Positions 16,262-24,966 of a DNA stretch of 64,000 nucleotides are shown here, piece by piece (position 1 is the first letter of the stretch; each line of letters starts with the position of its first letter). This stretch comes from Akkermansiaceae bacterium (lineage in GTDB: Bacteria > Verrucomicrobiota > Verrucomicrobiia > Verrucomicrobiales > Akkermansiaceae). The position numbers and the translations under genes are program-made. Location of the stretch: NCBI GenBank assembly GCA_018402445.1, contig JAGYIT010000014.1, positions 1-64,000 on the forward strand, given 5' to 3'. The notes under the pieces are model-generated. The model searched no databases. It saw only the letters and a list, made by a program, of their open reading frames with translations, and was not told the DNA's origin.

Positions 16262-17998
16262 ATGGTCGTGAATCTCCACGTCGATCTTGAGACGCTCCAA
16301 CTCATCCAGGGACCAGGCCTGCGCAGCGCGGTTTCATCCCTCCGCTTCAAACGTGGGGATGCCGCCCGCCTGCGTGTGGTGTTTCTTGAAAGCGGTGTTA
16401 CGCCCGTCCCGATTGGCGATCCGGATGAATTGGAAATCCAGATCGGCATCAAACCGCGAAACCAGTTCGACCATGCCTATCTCGCACAAAGCTCAGTCTG
16501 GACAATGCCGGTAGCAGGCGACGAGACGCCTACCTACGAATGCGAACTCAGTCTCAATACTCTTGAGATCAACGCAGCCCTCAATATCGGATCTGCCACC
16601 GCCGACGAGCTATCGGAAATCACCTTGATGGGCGAGATCACGTTCCGCGAGGGCACAGGTGAACCAACCTCCACCCGCACTTTCATCGTGGTCGTTGAGA
16701 ACGATGTAAACCGCGGGACGGAAGGCATACCTATCGAAGCAAACCCAGCCTATCCTGCGCCGGCGAACATTGAGATTCTGGCCAACAAAGGAATCGCAAA
16801 CGGCTATGCACCTTTGAATGCAGACGGTAAAGTTCCGGCAACCCACATCACTTTAACTACCGGAGCCACAGGAGCTACAGGAGCTACAGGAGCAACCGGA
16901 GCAGCAGGCCCGAACAGCGTCACTACCATTACCTCTACAAACCTAACTGGATTTATTTCTGGCAACGGCACGACGGTAAGCGGTGCGACGGCAGCGTCCC
17001 AATCAAACATACCAAACACCTTAGTGCAGCGCAACGAACAAGGTGGCGGCGTTATTTTTAGCGGAACTAGCGGCACAGGAGCAACCATAACAAGTGCCAG
17101 CAGCGTAGGCGCGGTCATCATGAGCGGCAGCGACGTAGGTGCAAAGATCAGCAGCGGCAGCGGCATGGGCGCAATTCTTATGAGCGGCAGCAACATAGGC
17201 GCGGTCATCGCTAGCTCTAGTAGCACAGGCGCTGCCATAAGTAGCGGCAGTGGAATCCATTTGAACGTCGGCAATGGTAAGCTCGTCGTCGCCAACAACG
17301 GAGATCTCAGTTTTGTCGGCGGGATGACGCTAAAAACTAACGTGGGCAACAATTTGTTGTTCCGCTCATCGAATCTTAATCTGACTGGCACGAACAACAC
17401 AGGTTACGGAGCATCGGTAATGTCGAACATCAGCTCAGGCTCTTTCAATGTCGGCGTTGGCCACTCTGCCTTATCCTCCATCACATTCGGCAGCTACAAT
17501 GCGGCAGTCGGATCAGCGGCACTCCAGAACTGCTCGCAGGGCATGAGCAATGCGGCTCTAGGAATGGAGGCACTGCAAAGCCTGACCACCGTGGCGCAGA
17601 ACTCAGCATTGGGCAACGGGGCTCTTCGCTTCGTCACGACAGGAGCTGGAAACACCGGAATTGGTTTTAGAGTGGGGCATTCCAATGTTGCCGGTCAGCA
17701 AGCGAACCTCACTCAGGGAAAAAACAACACGCTGCTCGGCAACTCCGCTGGTGTAAGTTCGGCAATTCGCAATCAATCCATCGCGCTCGGCTACCGCGCC
17801 ACCACCCAAAGCGATGGAGAACTCGCCATCGGTGCTGCCTCTGCTGCCATCAAAGGAGGGACCACTGGAGCCACCTACAACTCTACAAGCCACGGCATCA
17901 CTCACACGGTGACAGCCCCCGCCAATCCAAGCACTCCCGTCGGCTGGTTGGACGCGCGCATCAACGGAACTCTCTTCAAAATCCCACTCTACCAATAA
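16262..17998 (+). CDS. Phage tail fibre with collagen-like and decapeptide repeats
   Basis: 578 residues from ATG 16262. Residues 1-165 form a globular attachment domain. Around residues 200-217 there is a collagen-like run (four GAT triplets then GAAGP). Residues 268-331 hold six to seven SGSxxGAxIx decapeptides. Residues ~375-525 hold degenerate NTGxG/NxAxGxxAL repeats like the heads of trimeric adhesins. The last residues include SHGITHTVTAPANP...GWL. All point to a trimeric tail fibre that reads host receptors. Spacing to the next gene is 4 bases. Confidence 0.75.
   Translation: MVVNLHVDLETLQLIQGPGLRSAVSSLRFKRGDAARLRVVFLESGVTPVPIGDPDELEIQIGIKPRNQFDHAYLAQSSVWTMPVAGDETPTYECELSLNTLEINAALNIGSATADELSEITLMGEITFREGTGEPTSTRTFIVVVENDVNRGTEGIPIEANPAYPAPANIEILANKGIANGYAPLNADGKVPATHITLTTGATGATGATGATGAAGPNSVTTITSTNLTGFISGNGTTVSGATAASQSNIPNTLVQRNEQGGGVIFSGTSGTGATITSASSVGAVIMSGSDVGAKISSGSGMGAILMSGSNIGAVIASSSSTGAAISSGSGIHLNVGNGKLVVANNGDLSFVGGMTLKTNVGNNLLFRSSNLNLTGTNNTGYGASVMSNISSGSFNVGVGHSALSSITFGSYNAAVGSAALQNCSQGMSNAALGMEALQSLTTVAQNSALGNGALRFVTTGAGNTGIGFRVGHSNVAGQQANLTQGKNNTLLGNSAGVSSAIRNQSIALGYRATTQSDGELAIGAASAAIKGGTTGATYNSTSHGITHTVTAPANPSTPVGWLDARINGTLFKIPLYQ
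17063..17254 (+). repeat. Six-unit 30-bp tandem repeat inside the tail fibre gene
   Basis: Unit starts fall at 17063, 17093, 17123, 17153, 17183, 17213 and a partial unit from 17243, each coding a decapeptide of the form SGSxxGAxIx. The bases vary while the amino-acid pattern holds, so selection acts on the fold. Confidence 0.75.
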
Positions 17999-18002
17999 AG
18001 CC

Positions 18003-18338
18003 ATGTTTCAAATCACCGACACCACACCACCCGCCACTCTGATTGCCACCTCACTCCTCGCCGCAGCGAATCAGGAATCGGATCGCCGCATCCAGTTCCA
18101 CAAATCGTGCTTCGACACGGTCTGGAGAAATCCCGATGCCCACCCTGCCGACATCATCGAGGCTCTGGGCACCAACGCTGTCACGTATTTTCAGGCGGCC
18201 TCGGAGAGCGTCCGACACATTACAGAAATCGCGGAACTTTCTGGGATTCCCCTCGACGATCTCCTGCCAGAAGCCGACCGGGAAATGCCCAGCGAAGTCA
18301 TCTTCCACGAAGACGGCACCGCCACCATCGAAGCATGA
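18003..18338 (+). CDS. Phage hypothetical protein after the tail fibre
   Basis: 111 residues, helical and acidic, no recognised domain. It begins 4 bases after the fibre gene. Position fits a fibre chaperone or a small accessory protein; a fibre assembly chaperone would be a common choice here but there is no sequence evidence for it. Confidence 0.45.
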   Translation: MFQITDTTPPATLIATSLLAAANQESDRRIQFHKSCFDTVWRNPDAHPADIIEALGTNAVTYFQAASESVRHITEIAELSGIPLDDLLPEADREMPSEVIFHEDGTATIEA

Positions 18339-18362
18339 GAAATTGACACGCCCCGCTAGCCA

Positions 18363-18551
18363 ATGCGCCACCCTATCGACATCGATTACATCACCAAAGC
18401 CTTCGTCGGCATCGCTTCCCCGCTGCTGGGCGTCATCACGTCCCTACAAGAGCAGGTTGAGTGGACTTTGCGTGTCGCCTCACTGGTCGTTGGCTTAGTC
18501 GTCGGCATCATGTCGCTCGTGAGCATGGTGAAGAAGATGCGCCGCAGTTGA
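18363..18551 (+). CDS. Small membrane protein, holin-like
   Basis: 62 residues with an amphipathic N-terminus, one to two hydrophobic helices (AFVGIASPLLGVIT and ASLVVGLVVGIMSLVSMV) and a positively charged C-terminus (KKMRRS). Size, charge pattern and position at the end of the late operon fit a holin. No endolysin gene is seen in the window, so the lysis role is inferred. Confidence 0.5.
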   Translation: MRHPIDIDYITKAFVGIASPLLGVITSLQEQVEWTLRVASLVVGLVVGIMSLVSMVKKMRRS

Positions 18552-18569
18552 CACCAGCCCCGAGTCGCC

Positions 18570-18761
18570 ATGAAAGCGCTCAAATACCTCACCTACGTCG
18601 GCAAACTCGCCGGATTCGTCTCCGCCCTCAACGTCATCCCCTTCGTCGATCCAGCGGTCGGGGTGGTCATCTTCGCCGCCGCATCCCTCATCAAGGACAC
18701 GGTGAACCGCATCGGCGACCTAGTGGACGACGGGTTGCCGAATCAGAGCTTCAAGGGCTGA
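18570..18761 (+). CDS. Small membrane protein, second holin-like gene
   Basis: 63 residues with a hydrophobic middle (GKLAGFVSALNVIPFVDPAVGVVIFAAASLI) and a polar end. It follows the previous small membrane gene by 18 bases. Paired small membrane proteins at the end of a late operon often act in lysis (holin/antiholin), but nothing beyond topology supports this. Confidence 0.45.
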   Translation: MKALKYLTYVGKLAGFVSALNVIPFVDPAVGVVIFAAASLIKDTVNRIGDLVDDGLPNQSFKG

Positions 18762-19190
18762 GCGGCACGGGGTCATTGCAGGAGTTTGCACGGGAGGCCG
18801 TTGAAAGCGCTGTCGTTTGGGTTGGGCTGCTCATCGTAGCCGTGTCGAAGTAGGTGGCGAAGATTTGAGATCAAATCACCGCGATTCAGAGGAAAAATAT
18901 TAAAATTCAGCTACTGCCACAGATGGCACGGGATTGCGCGGTTTATCGTTGAGTCAGTTCGAATTGCTCCGTCTTACTGATGCGTTGAGAAGGCGTTGAA
19001 ATCGTTGTGCTGCGGCAGCCCTGCAGGCATTTCTTGCTGGCGAATCCTTTTCCCCGTAATGGGTTTATTGCTCGAAAACGGCATTAATCCAGTGCCATCC
19101 GCTCCTGACCATTTTGGCTCTCATACCAGTCGCCCTCATACGCCCGATTTATTTCTTGTTCGTCAGTGCGTAGGTGGTATAATTAAAATA
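18762..19190. other. Intergenic region, no confident gene
   Basis: About 430 bases between the last late phage gene and the Sel1 gene. It holds a palindrome, GATTTGA-GA-TCAAATC, at 18862-18877, which could be an operator or weak terminator. Base composition turns AT-richer after 18880. No start-to-stop frame with a credible protein was found. Confidence 0.5.
19156..19183 (+). promoter_or_regulatory. Candidate sigma-70 promoter of the Sel1 gene
   Basis: TTGTTC (19156-19161), 16-base spacer, TATAAT (19178-19183). The ATG at 19191 is only 8 bases from the -10 box, so the transcript would be almost leaderless. Confidence 0.4.
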
Positions 19191-19969
19191 ATGGACATTA
19201 AAGAATGTTATCGACGCGCCACTGAACAGGGTGATGCATATGCGCAGTGGATGTTGGGGCATCCTATCGGCACGGCAAAGGAGTACCACAAGATGATGCT
19301 GAAGCGATGAAGTGGTTTCGCAGAGCCGCAGAACAGGGTGATGCATATGCGCAGTACATGTTGGGCGCATCCTATCGGCACGGCAAAGGATTGCCACAAG
19401 ATGACGCTGAAGCGATTAAGTGGTTTCGCAGAGCGGCAGAACAGGGTGATGTAGAAGCGCAATGCATGTTGGGTTCGTTCTATGACGAGGGCAAGGGAGT
19501 CCCGCAGGACGATGCCGAAGCTGTGAAGTGGTTCAGCAAGGCGGCTGATCAGGGAGATGCAAGAGCGCAATGCATGTTGGGTTGGTTCTATGGCGAGGGC
19601 AAAGGAGTGCCACAGAATGATACTGAGGCGGCGGAATGGTATCGCAAGGCGGCTGAACAGGGTTATGCAGCAGCGCAATACGTGTTGGGTTGGAAGTATA
19701 TCATAGGCCAAGGAGTGCCCATTGATTATTCTGTTGCATACATGTGGTTCATCATATCAAGCACAAAAGGCTACACACCTGCTAATGAAGGCAAGGATTA
19801 CATCCTAAAACGGATGACACAGGAGCGGATCGAGGCGCATAAAATGAGTCGCGAGTGGCTGGAGCAAAGGGAGAAGAGGGGTAGCTACTCGGCATCACCA
19901 TGTGGCTACGTCTCCCAATTCCCATCATCTGGCACCATTATCACCTTTTTGACACCACGATCACCTTAG
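19191..19969 (+). pseudogene. Sel1-like repeat protein, split by one-base deletion
   Basis: From ATG 19191 the frame reads MDIKECYRRATEQGDAYAQWMLG and then breaks; the remainder is in the next register to 19969. Comparison with the second repeat (ATGTTGGGCGCATCC) shows the first lacks one C at about 19258-19260. The repaired protein of about 259 residues has five Sel1 units (A-x-YRHGKGVPQDDAEAMKWFRRAAEQGD) and a longer C-terminal unit. Sel1 proteins are helical scaffolds for protein contacts. No signal peptide is seen, so it may be cytoplasmic. Its 3' end overlaps the opposite-strand RDD gene by 29 bases. Confidence 0.7.
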
Positions 19970-20633
19970 TATCGGCGATGTCGTCGTGGAGCGTGTTGCG
20001 ACCCTTACGGAAAATAAGAAGACCGTCTACAAGCCCGATCACCAAATTTAGGCCAGGCAATAAAGCCGCTATCTGCATGGGAATCATACGAAGGCCAATA
20101 ATACGCTGAGCGGCGATGGGACTGCCATCCTTCCTGACGATGCGGATACCTAGCGACCTCTTGCCAATGGTCTGTCCTTCACGAAGAAAAGACCAATTGA
20201 TGGCGACGAAAATCATCAATCCAAATGCAGACCAGAACAGGTTTTCAGCGTTCGGTAGTTTGAGTAAACTAGGGTCCGCCTGCGAGTAGGCCATGGTGCG
20301 CTTGAAGGAGCCTGTGATCCAGTTCAACGGTATCGTGATTACCATAATGATGAGGCCGTCAAGGAGGACGGCTCCTAGGCGTGTTCCGCGAGTCGCAAGC
20401 TGCTGTGAGGAATCGTTTGTGATGTCTGGAAGTGGATGGGTCTGTGGAGGAACCGGTGGCTCGAAACCTGTCTGCACGCGTTCAGCAAGTATGCGCCGAA
20501 TCGCCTCGAATGCCTCTGAAGACCACTCTTTATCATTCTGCTCGTTGTAAATGGCCTGTAGCTCAACGGAAGACCTCGATTCCATCTTCTTTATGATAGT
20601 AGAAATTAGCGCTTCTGAAAGTTCTGTTGCCAT
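19941..20633 (-). CDS. RDD family membrane protein
   Basis: 230 residues. The first 75 residues are soluble and helical (IYNEQNDKEWSSEAFEAIRRIL). The RDD domain follows, with the conserved start RGTRLGAVLLDGLII, a loop, then IFVAINWSFLREGQTIGKRSLGIRIV, and a third segment (LLPGLNLVIGLVDGLLIFRKGRNTLHDDIADT). The pattern GQTIGKRxLGIRIV and RxTLHDxxAxTxVV is diagnostic. Role unknown; RDD proteins are proposed transporters or ion-stress proteins. Lies in the AT-richer segment next to the integrase. Confidence 0.85.
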   Translation of the reverse strand: MATELSEALISTIIKKMESRSSVELQAIYNEQNDKEWSSEAFEAIRRILAERVQTGFEPPVPPQTHPLPDITNDSSQQLATRGTRLGAVLLDGLIIMVITIPLNWITGSFKRTMAYSQADPSLLKLPNAENLFWSAFGLMIFVAINWSFLREGQTIGKRSLGIRIVRKDGSPIAAQRIIGLRMIPMQIAALLPGLNLVIGLVDGLLIFRKGRNTLHDDIADTKVIVVSKR

Positions 20634-20651
20634 ATATTAAAGGGGTTCAGC

Positions 20652-21134
20652 TTATCCTCGCGTGTTGACTCCGACGCCCTCGTCGGAAAGCGGCCGTGAT
20701 AATTCATCCCTGCTGAGAAACAAAAGGAGAACATTGCCGTAAATGAAAATACCTGCGGGTAAAGCTAACAAGGCCCATTTGAATGCTTTATCCCATAGGG
20801 TTTCCGGCCAGTGTTTTTTCGTTATTACGTCATAAGTTCGGAGAAAATCCAGCTCTGCCTCTCCGACAGCATGTATCTTCTCAACGTAATCTAGGGCCTC
20901 AGAGAAGGAAATCGAATTACCCTCAGTTCCGTATCCAACATCGTCGGTAGTAGTTAGGATACGCTCTATTGCCTTTTCATACGCAACAAAATCAGAAATA
21001 AGCGGAAGGAAATAGCAGATCGTCAGTAAATTCATCAGCCCAACAAATCTCCTCACTGTTTGCCCCTGTAGAAGATTTTTAAATGATACAAAAGGACTAC
21101 AATGATCACACCCGTGAAGAGCCACAGCCACCAT
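20652..21134 (-). CDS. Small two-TM membrane protein, unknown
   Basis: 160 residues from ATG 21134; an inner ATG at 21035 has a better purine-rich upstream stretch (GAGGAG) and may be the true start. Two hydrophobic segments (LLTICYFLPLISDFV and WALLALPAGIFIYGNVLLLFL) flank a polar domain of about 75 residues. It is 18 bases upstream of the RDD gene on the same strand, so the pair is probably co-expressed. No family recognised. Confidence 0.55.
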   Translation of the reverse strand: MVAVALHGCDHCSPFVSFKNLLQGQTVRRFVGLMNLLTICYFLPLISDFVAYEKAIERILTTTDDVGYGTEGNSISFSEALDYVEKIHAVGEAELDFLRTYDVITKKHWPETLWDKAFKWALLALPAGIFIYGNVLLLFLSRDELSRPLSDEGVGVNTRG

Positions 21135-21580
21135 GCGTTTTCTGAGAAACCCACGTAATTCCGAGTCAAAAGCCGTATATTATCAGAGACATATCATGAG
21201 AAAAATAAGCAAAAATGAGGATAAAAACTGCCGAAAGGCAGGCATAAAATCATGAGTGCTTTAGATTTCATGGGTCTCAGTTAGTCTTCTAAATCTTCGA
21301 CTGGCTGCTTGGAGTTTGTTTGCTGCGGTAGACCTCTGAAAGAGCTATTGGGTCGGACCGAAGGGCCAGGAAGGTGGTTGGGATTTCATGATGATTCTTT
21401 GCCTCGATCCTAGCTCTCCAAGCCGCTCTGTCAAGATTTCTTTCATGACAGTTTTTGCGGAAATGAGGGGACTCCATTCCCACCCCCAGATTTTGCGTTG
21501 GGTGCCGCGTAGGAGCACGTTCCAGCCGCGCAAGGTGTGCCAGGGTGGTCAGCCCTCACACCTCCATTCCTCGCAGTTTT
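21135..21580. other. Intergenic region between membrane genes and integrase, no confident gene
   Basis: About 450 bases, AT-rich near 21180-21290. Short overlapping minus-strand frames (21289-21533) have no recognisable domain. No tRNA or clear attachment-site repeat was seen here. Confidence 0.5.
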
Positions 21581-22957
21581 TCAGAGTTGGCATGCGGATT
21601 GGACGGGCGGCAACTTGAAGGTCACCCCGTTTATCGCACCCACACGCTTAGCTGCAGAGTAGCTAAAAGTGTTTTCCCACTGGCCTTCTTTAGGCAGAAT
21701 GCTGAACCATTTCTCCGCCACATCGGGTGTGGTCAGCTCGCGGTAATGTTTGAAGATGACGGTCGCCGAATTGCCTGCTTCCAGCGCCACTTGGTCGGCA
21801 CTCTGGACGATGGCAATCCGGTATGTGATGAAGGAGTGCCGTAGCACGTTCTGCGGCCATCCAATACCCAGTGCACGAGATAGCCGAGACATGTCCACGT
21901 GCTGAGTTGAATTGAGAACCACCTTCCCGACGCGGGGTAATGGTGCCAACCACGCATACAGATTGTCGCTGATCGGGATGACGCGCCGTGACGCAGTCTT
22001 AGTTTGACCCGCTCGCAATTCAATGATGCGCCTGTCCAAGTCTATGGCAGACCAATCGAGGCGATCAATTTCAGCCATCCGAATCCCCGCAAAGGCGGCA
22101 ATGGCAAAAATTGGAACCAGTGACGGAGGTGCGTTGTGCAACACCTTCTCCATTTGCTCAGGTGTGAATATCGCCGTGTCTCCGGTCGATTTTACAGCGT
22201 AAAGTTTTATTTGCTCAAGCACGCTACGTCTATCAGCAGGCAAGTAGTTCTGCTCCTTGGCAAAGGCGAAAAACGTCTTGATGATACGCAGCATGCTCTT
22301 TCTTGAAGACACGGCAGTGTAAAGAGACCGTATCCAAGCATCAACATCTGGACCGGTGACTTCAAGGATTGGGCCGGGAAATTTCTGTGTGAACTTCCTA
22401 AGCGACCATTGCAGATTTTGAAGATATTTTACACTAAGCCCATCTTGAGCTTTGCTTGCCAGAAATACAGGTAGTAGCTCAGTGCATGTAATACGGCGGA
22501 CGACAGATCCGCACATCTTTGCATACTCGGTGGCCATCACGGTCAGAGATTGAGTTCCGGCCAAGGTTCGTGCGCTCACGTAGTCCTCCACAGCGGAATA
22601 CAGCGAAATGCCGAGCTTTTCCAACAGTGCCTCGGCTGCCTTGTAGCTGTCGCGTTCGTGCGGCTTGAGATCAGTGACGTGCTGCATGCCGCTCTGAACC
22701 CGCTGCGCCACGAAGAGTGCCTCCTTCTTCGCCTCGTCGAGCGAATTGAAGGATTTACGTTCCCGTCGCCCATATCGGTAAAAGCTGAGGGTGAAGCGGG
22801 TTCTTTCATTTGCTATCGTGCGGTAGATCGGCACCACAGCCGATCCGAATTTGACCTTGAGGTAAGGCCCTTGTTTTTTTCTTGCGCGGGCGGTGGAGCC
22901 CGAATCAGGTTTTGTCACCACTTTGTCACCAGAGCTATCCATACCAGTGTCTGGCAT
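21581..22957 (-). CDS. Tyrosine recombinase/integrase
   Basis: 458 residues from ATG 22957 (the frame runs on to 23170 but would enter the apaG 3' end). An N-terminal arm-type DNA-binding region, a core-binding domain around residues 120-220, then the catalytic domain. The catalytic residues seen are the Arg of AAFAGIRMAEIDRLDW, the Arg-His of NVLRHSFITY (the usual HxxR first His is Asn), and the Tyr of GNSATVIFKHYREL. It would integrate or excise the prophage. It lies between AT-rich cargo and core genes, marking a likely prophage end. Confidence 0.85.
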   Translation of the reverse strand: MPDTGMDSSGDKVVTKPDSGSTARARKKQGPYLKVKFGSAVVPIYRTIANERTRFTLSFYRYGRRERKSFNSLDEAKKEALFVAQRVQSGMQHVTDLKPHERDSYKAAEALLEKLGISLYSAVEDYVSARTLAGTQSLTVMATEYAKMCGSVVRRITCTELLPVFLASKAQDGLSVKYLQNLQWSLRKFTQKFPGPILEVTGPDVDAWIRSLYTAVSSRKSMLRIIKTFFAFAKEQNYLPADRRSVLEQIKLYAVKSTGDTAIFTPEQMEKVLHNAPPSLVPIFAIAAFAGIRMAEIDRLDWSAIDLDRRIIELRAGQTKTASRRVIPISDNLYAWLAPLPRVGKVVLNSTQHVDMSRLSRALGIGWPQNVLRHSFITYRIAIVQSADQVALEAGNSATVIFKHYRELTTPDVAEKWFSILPKEGQWENTFSYSAAKRVGAINGVTFKLPPVQSACQL

Positions 22958-22986
22958 GTCAACTAGGGGGTCATCGCAGGCGTAAA

Positions 22987-23009
22987 ACCCCTTGTTTTGT
23001 AAGGGTTGT
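22987..23009 (-). terminator. Possible terminator downstream of apaG
   Basis: On the minus strand AACCCTT and AAGGGGTT form a stem with one bulge around an ACAAAAC-type loop, followed by a short T stretch. It lies between apaG and the integrase, both read leftward. Confidence 0.35.
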
Positions 23010-23084
23010 AGCGGATTGCATTGATCAAGCGAGCTTTCTATGCTTACCTTGTTCCTTGAGAGTTGAAAATTGAAGTTTGAGATT

Positions 23085-23471
23085 TCAAGCCCACGTCGGA
23101 ATCTCCAGCCTGAATTCCGGGATCCTCGCGAAGATCCACTCCCCCGCGCCCGTTTCCCCGAAGAATGCACCTGACACCGCCGCCGCCCGGCCGACCACGT
23201 GGTAGCTGTTGTAGGAGAAATGCTCGCCCGCAGCGATCACCGGCTGCTGGCCCACCACCCCATCGCCCTCGACCACGGTCGTTTCCCCGCCGTCCTCCAC
23301 CACCACCCATTTCCTGCCGCGTATCGTCACCGGCACGGGGGAATCGTTGAAGATGGAGATGAAATACACGAACGGATGCGGACGTTCCGGCGGCGCGTCG
23401 AGGCTGGGCATGTAGATGACATCGTCGATTTTGACCCGGAGGCCTTCAAATTCCTTGATGTCTTTGGACAT
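23085..23471 (-). CDS. apaG: ApaG domain protein
   Basis: 128 residues from ATG 23471. The ApaG/DUF525 core is complete: FVYFISIFNDSPVPVTIRGRKW, then GDGVVGQQPVIAAGEHFSYNSYH and GAFFG. ApaG is a small immunoglobulin-like fold linked in genetics to Ap4A metabolism and metal tolerance; its biochemical role is not settled. The longer frame to 23528 would overlap thiD's divergent start, so the inner ATG is preferred. Confidence 0.85.
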   Translation of the reverse strand: MSKDIKEFEGLRVKIDDVIYMPSLDAPPERPHPFVYFISIFNDSPVPVTIRGRKWVVVEDGGETTVVEGDGVVGQQPVIAAGEHFSYNSYHVVGRAAAVSGAFFGETGAGEWIFARIPEFRLEIPTWA

Positions 23472-23512
23472 GAGGAAAGGATTGGGAAGCACCCGCAAAG
23501 AATCAAGGAACA

Positions 23513-24445
23513 ATGACAGACCAAGCAAAGAACCGCCCCGCTCCTCCCGCCGTGATGACCATCGCCGGCTCCGATTGCTCGGCGGGCGCGGGCTTGCAGG
23601 CGGATCTAAAAACCTTCCAACACTTCGGTCTCCACGGCCTCACCGCCGTAACCTGCATCGTCTCGGAAACCGCCAACATCGTCCGCCGCGTCGATGCCGT
23701 CGATCCCGCGATGATGGAAGACCAGATCCGGCTCATGCTCGCCGCCTTTCCCCTCACCGTGGTCAAAACCGGCATGTTGGGTTCCGCAGAGCATGTCCGC
23801 CGCGTAGCCGCCGTGTTCCGCGAGCATCCGCACATCGCGCTGGTGGTCGATCCCGTGATGATCGCCTCCACCGGCGCGAGCCTGTTAGAAGCCGATGCCA
23901 TCGCGGTTTACCGCAACGAACTCCTCCCGCTGGCCACCGTCATCACCCCGAACCTCCCGGAAGCCGAAACCCTGCTCGGCGCGGAAATCCCCGACGCCAC
24001 CGCGATGGAAAGGGCCGCCCGGCAACTTTCCGCCGAATACGGCTGCGCCGTCCTCCTCAAAGGCGGTCACCTCGGCGGCGCGGAATGCCTGGATCTGCTT
24101 TTCGAAAAGGAAAGCCTCCACCGCTTCACCTCCCCGCGCCAGAACGTGATGGCCTCCCACGGCACAGGCTGCACCCTCGCCGCCGCCGTCGCCTCCGGAC
24201 TCGCCCTCGGGAAAACCCTCCCAGAGTCCGTCCGCCTCGCGAAAACCTACCTCGACGAATCCCTCGCCAGCTCCTACTCTTTCCAAAGCCCCGACGGCCA
24301 ACACCTTCACGCCCTCAACCAAGGAACTCTCAAATCTCAAATCTCAAATCTCAAATTTAAAGAAGGGGAAGAAAAGATGCGCCACGATGTTTTTCCTCCC
24401 ACACCCGCTTTGCTTCCCTTACGCTGCCCAACGCCTCTTCCTTGA
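23513..24445 (+). CDS. thiD: Hydroxymethylpyrimidine/phosphomethylpyrimidine kinase
   Basis: 310 residues. ThiD phosphorylates HMP and HMP-P in the thiamine pathway. Visible motifs: VMTIAGSDCSAGAGLQADLKT at the start, VVKTGMLGS, VVDPVMIASTGASLL, VITPNLPEAETLL, LLKGGHLGG and ASHGTGCTLAAAVA with the catalytic GTGC region. The family ends near residue 265. The last ~40 residues here are coded by a run of TCTCAAA repeats and a downstream piece, so they look like an accidental extension. Divergent from apaG, with the starts about 40 bases apart. Confidence 0.92.
   Translation: MTDQAKNRPAPPAVMTIAGSDCSAGAGLQADLKTFQHFGLHGLTAVTCIVSETANIVRRVDAVDPAMMEDQIRLMLAAFPLTVVKTGMLGSAEHVRRVAAVFREHPHIALVVDPVMIASTGASLLEADAIAVYRNELLPLATVITPNLPEAETLLGAEIPDATAMERAARQLSAEYGCAVLLKGGHLGGAECLDLLFEKESLHRFTSPRQNVMASHGTGCTLAAAVASGLALGKTLPESVRLAKTYLDESLASSYSFQSPDGQHLHALNQGTLKSQISNLKFKEGEEKMRHDVFPPTPALLPLRCPTPLP
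24331..24360. repeat. Short tandem repeat of TCTCAAA units
   Basis: Ten-base units of TCTCAAATCTCAAA type lie at the 3' end of thiD, with a related TTGAACTTTGAAATTTGAAA stretch at 24448-24467 before coaD. Similar tracts occur at other gene boundaries. Confidence 0.6.
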
Positions 24446-24471
24446 GAGTTGAACTTTGAAATTTGAAACTT

Positions 24472-24957
24472 ATGCGCATCGCGGTTTACGCCGGATCCTT
24501 CGATCCACCGACCAACGGCCACCTCTGGATGATCGAGCGTGGGCTTGAGATGTTCGACCGCCTGATCGTCGCCATCGGCAGCAATCCGGCCAAGAGCTAC
24601 TCATACACGCTGGAAGAAAGGCTGGAAATGCTGCGCGCCTCCGTCCCGGCCAGCGACCGCCTTGAGGTCGCCCATTTCGACAACCGCTACCTCGTCGATT
24701 ACGCGGACAGGATGGGCGCCGCCTACATCCTGCGCGGCATCCGCTCGCCGAACGATTACGAATACGAGCGCGTCATGCGCCACATCAACGCCGACATGGC
24801 GCCAAGGATCACCACCGTCTTCCTCATGCCCCCGCGCGACATCGCCGAGCTTTCCTCCAGCATGATCAAATCCCTCACCGGCCCCGCAGGCTGGGAGGAA
24901 ACCGTGAAACGCTACGTGCCGCCCCAGGTCTTCGAGGTACTCAAGCAAGACAAATGA
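24472..24957 (+). CDS. coaD: Pantetheine-phosphate adenylyltransferase
   Basis: 161 residues. CoaD makes dephospho-CoA from 4'-phosphopantetheine and ATP, the fourth step of CoA synthesis. The nucleotidyl-transferase motif is [11 protein letters not shown], and the second ATP site is ELSSSMIK near residue 130. [15 protein letters not shown] and [10 protein letters not shown] are conserved family segments. The ATG at 24472 gives the canonical [12 protein letters not shown] start; three extra codons back to 24463 are unlikely. Confidence 0.93.
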   Translation: MRIAVYAGSFDPPTNGHLWMIERGLEMFDRLIVAIGSNPAKSYSYTLEERLEMLRASVPASDRLEVAHFDNRYLVDYADRMGAAYILRGIRSPNDYEYERVMRHINADMAPRITTVFLMPPRDIAELSSSMIKSLTGPAGWEETVKRYVPPQVFEVLKQDK

Positions 24958-24966
24958 GCCGTGCGT

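Noticed and set aside
18762..18853. Short membrane peptide (FAREAVESAVVWVGLLIVAVSK) after the second holin-like gene
   Set aside because: No ATG and no clear ribosome site in frame; it could be a frameshifted tail of the previous gene, but nothing confirms it.
21289..21533. Short minus frames between membrane genes and integrase as an excisionase
   Set aside because: No helix-turn-helix pattern or start signal supports it.
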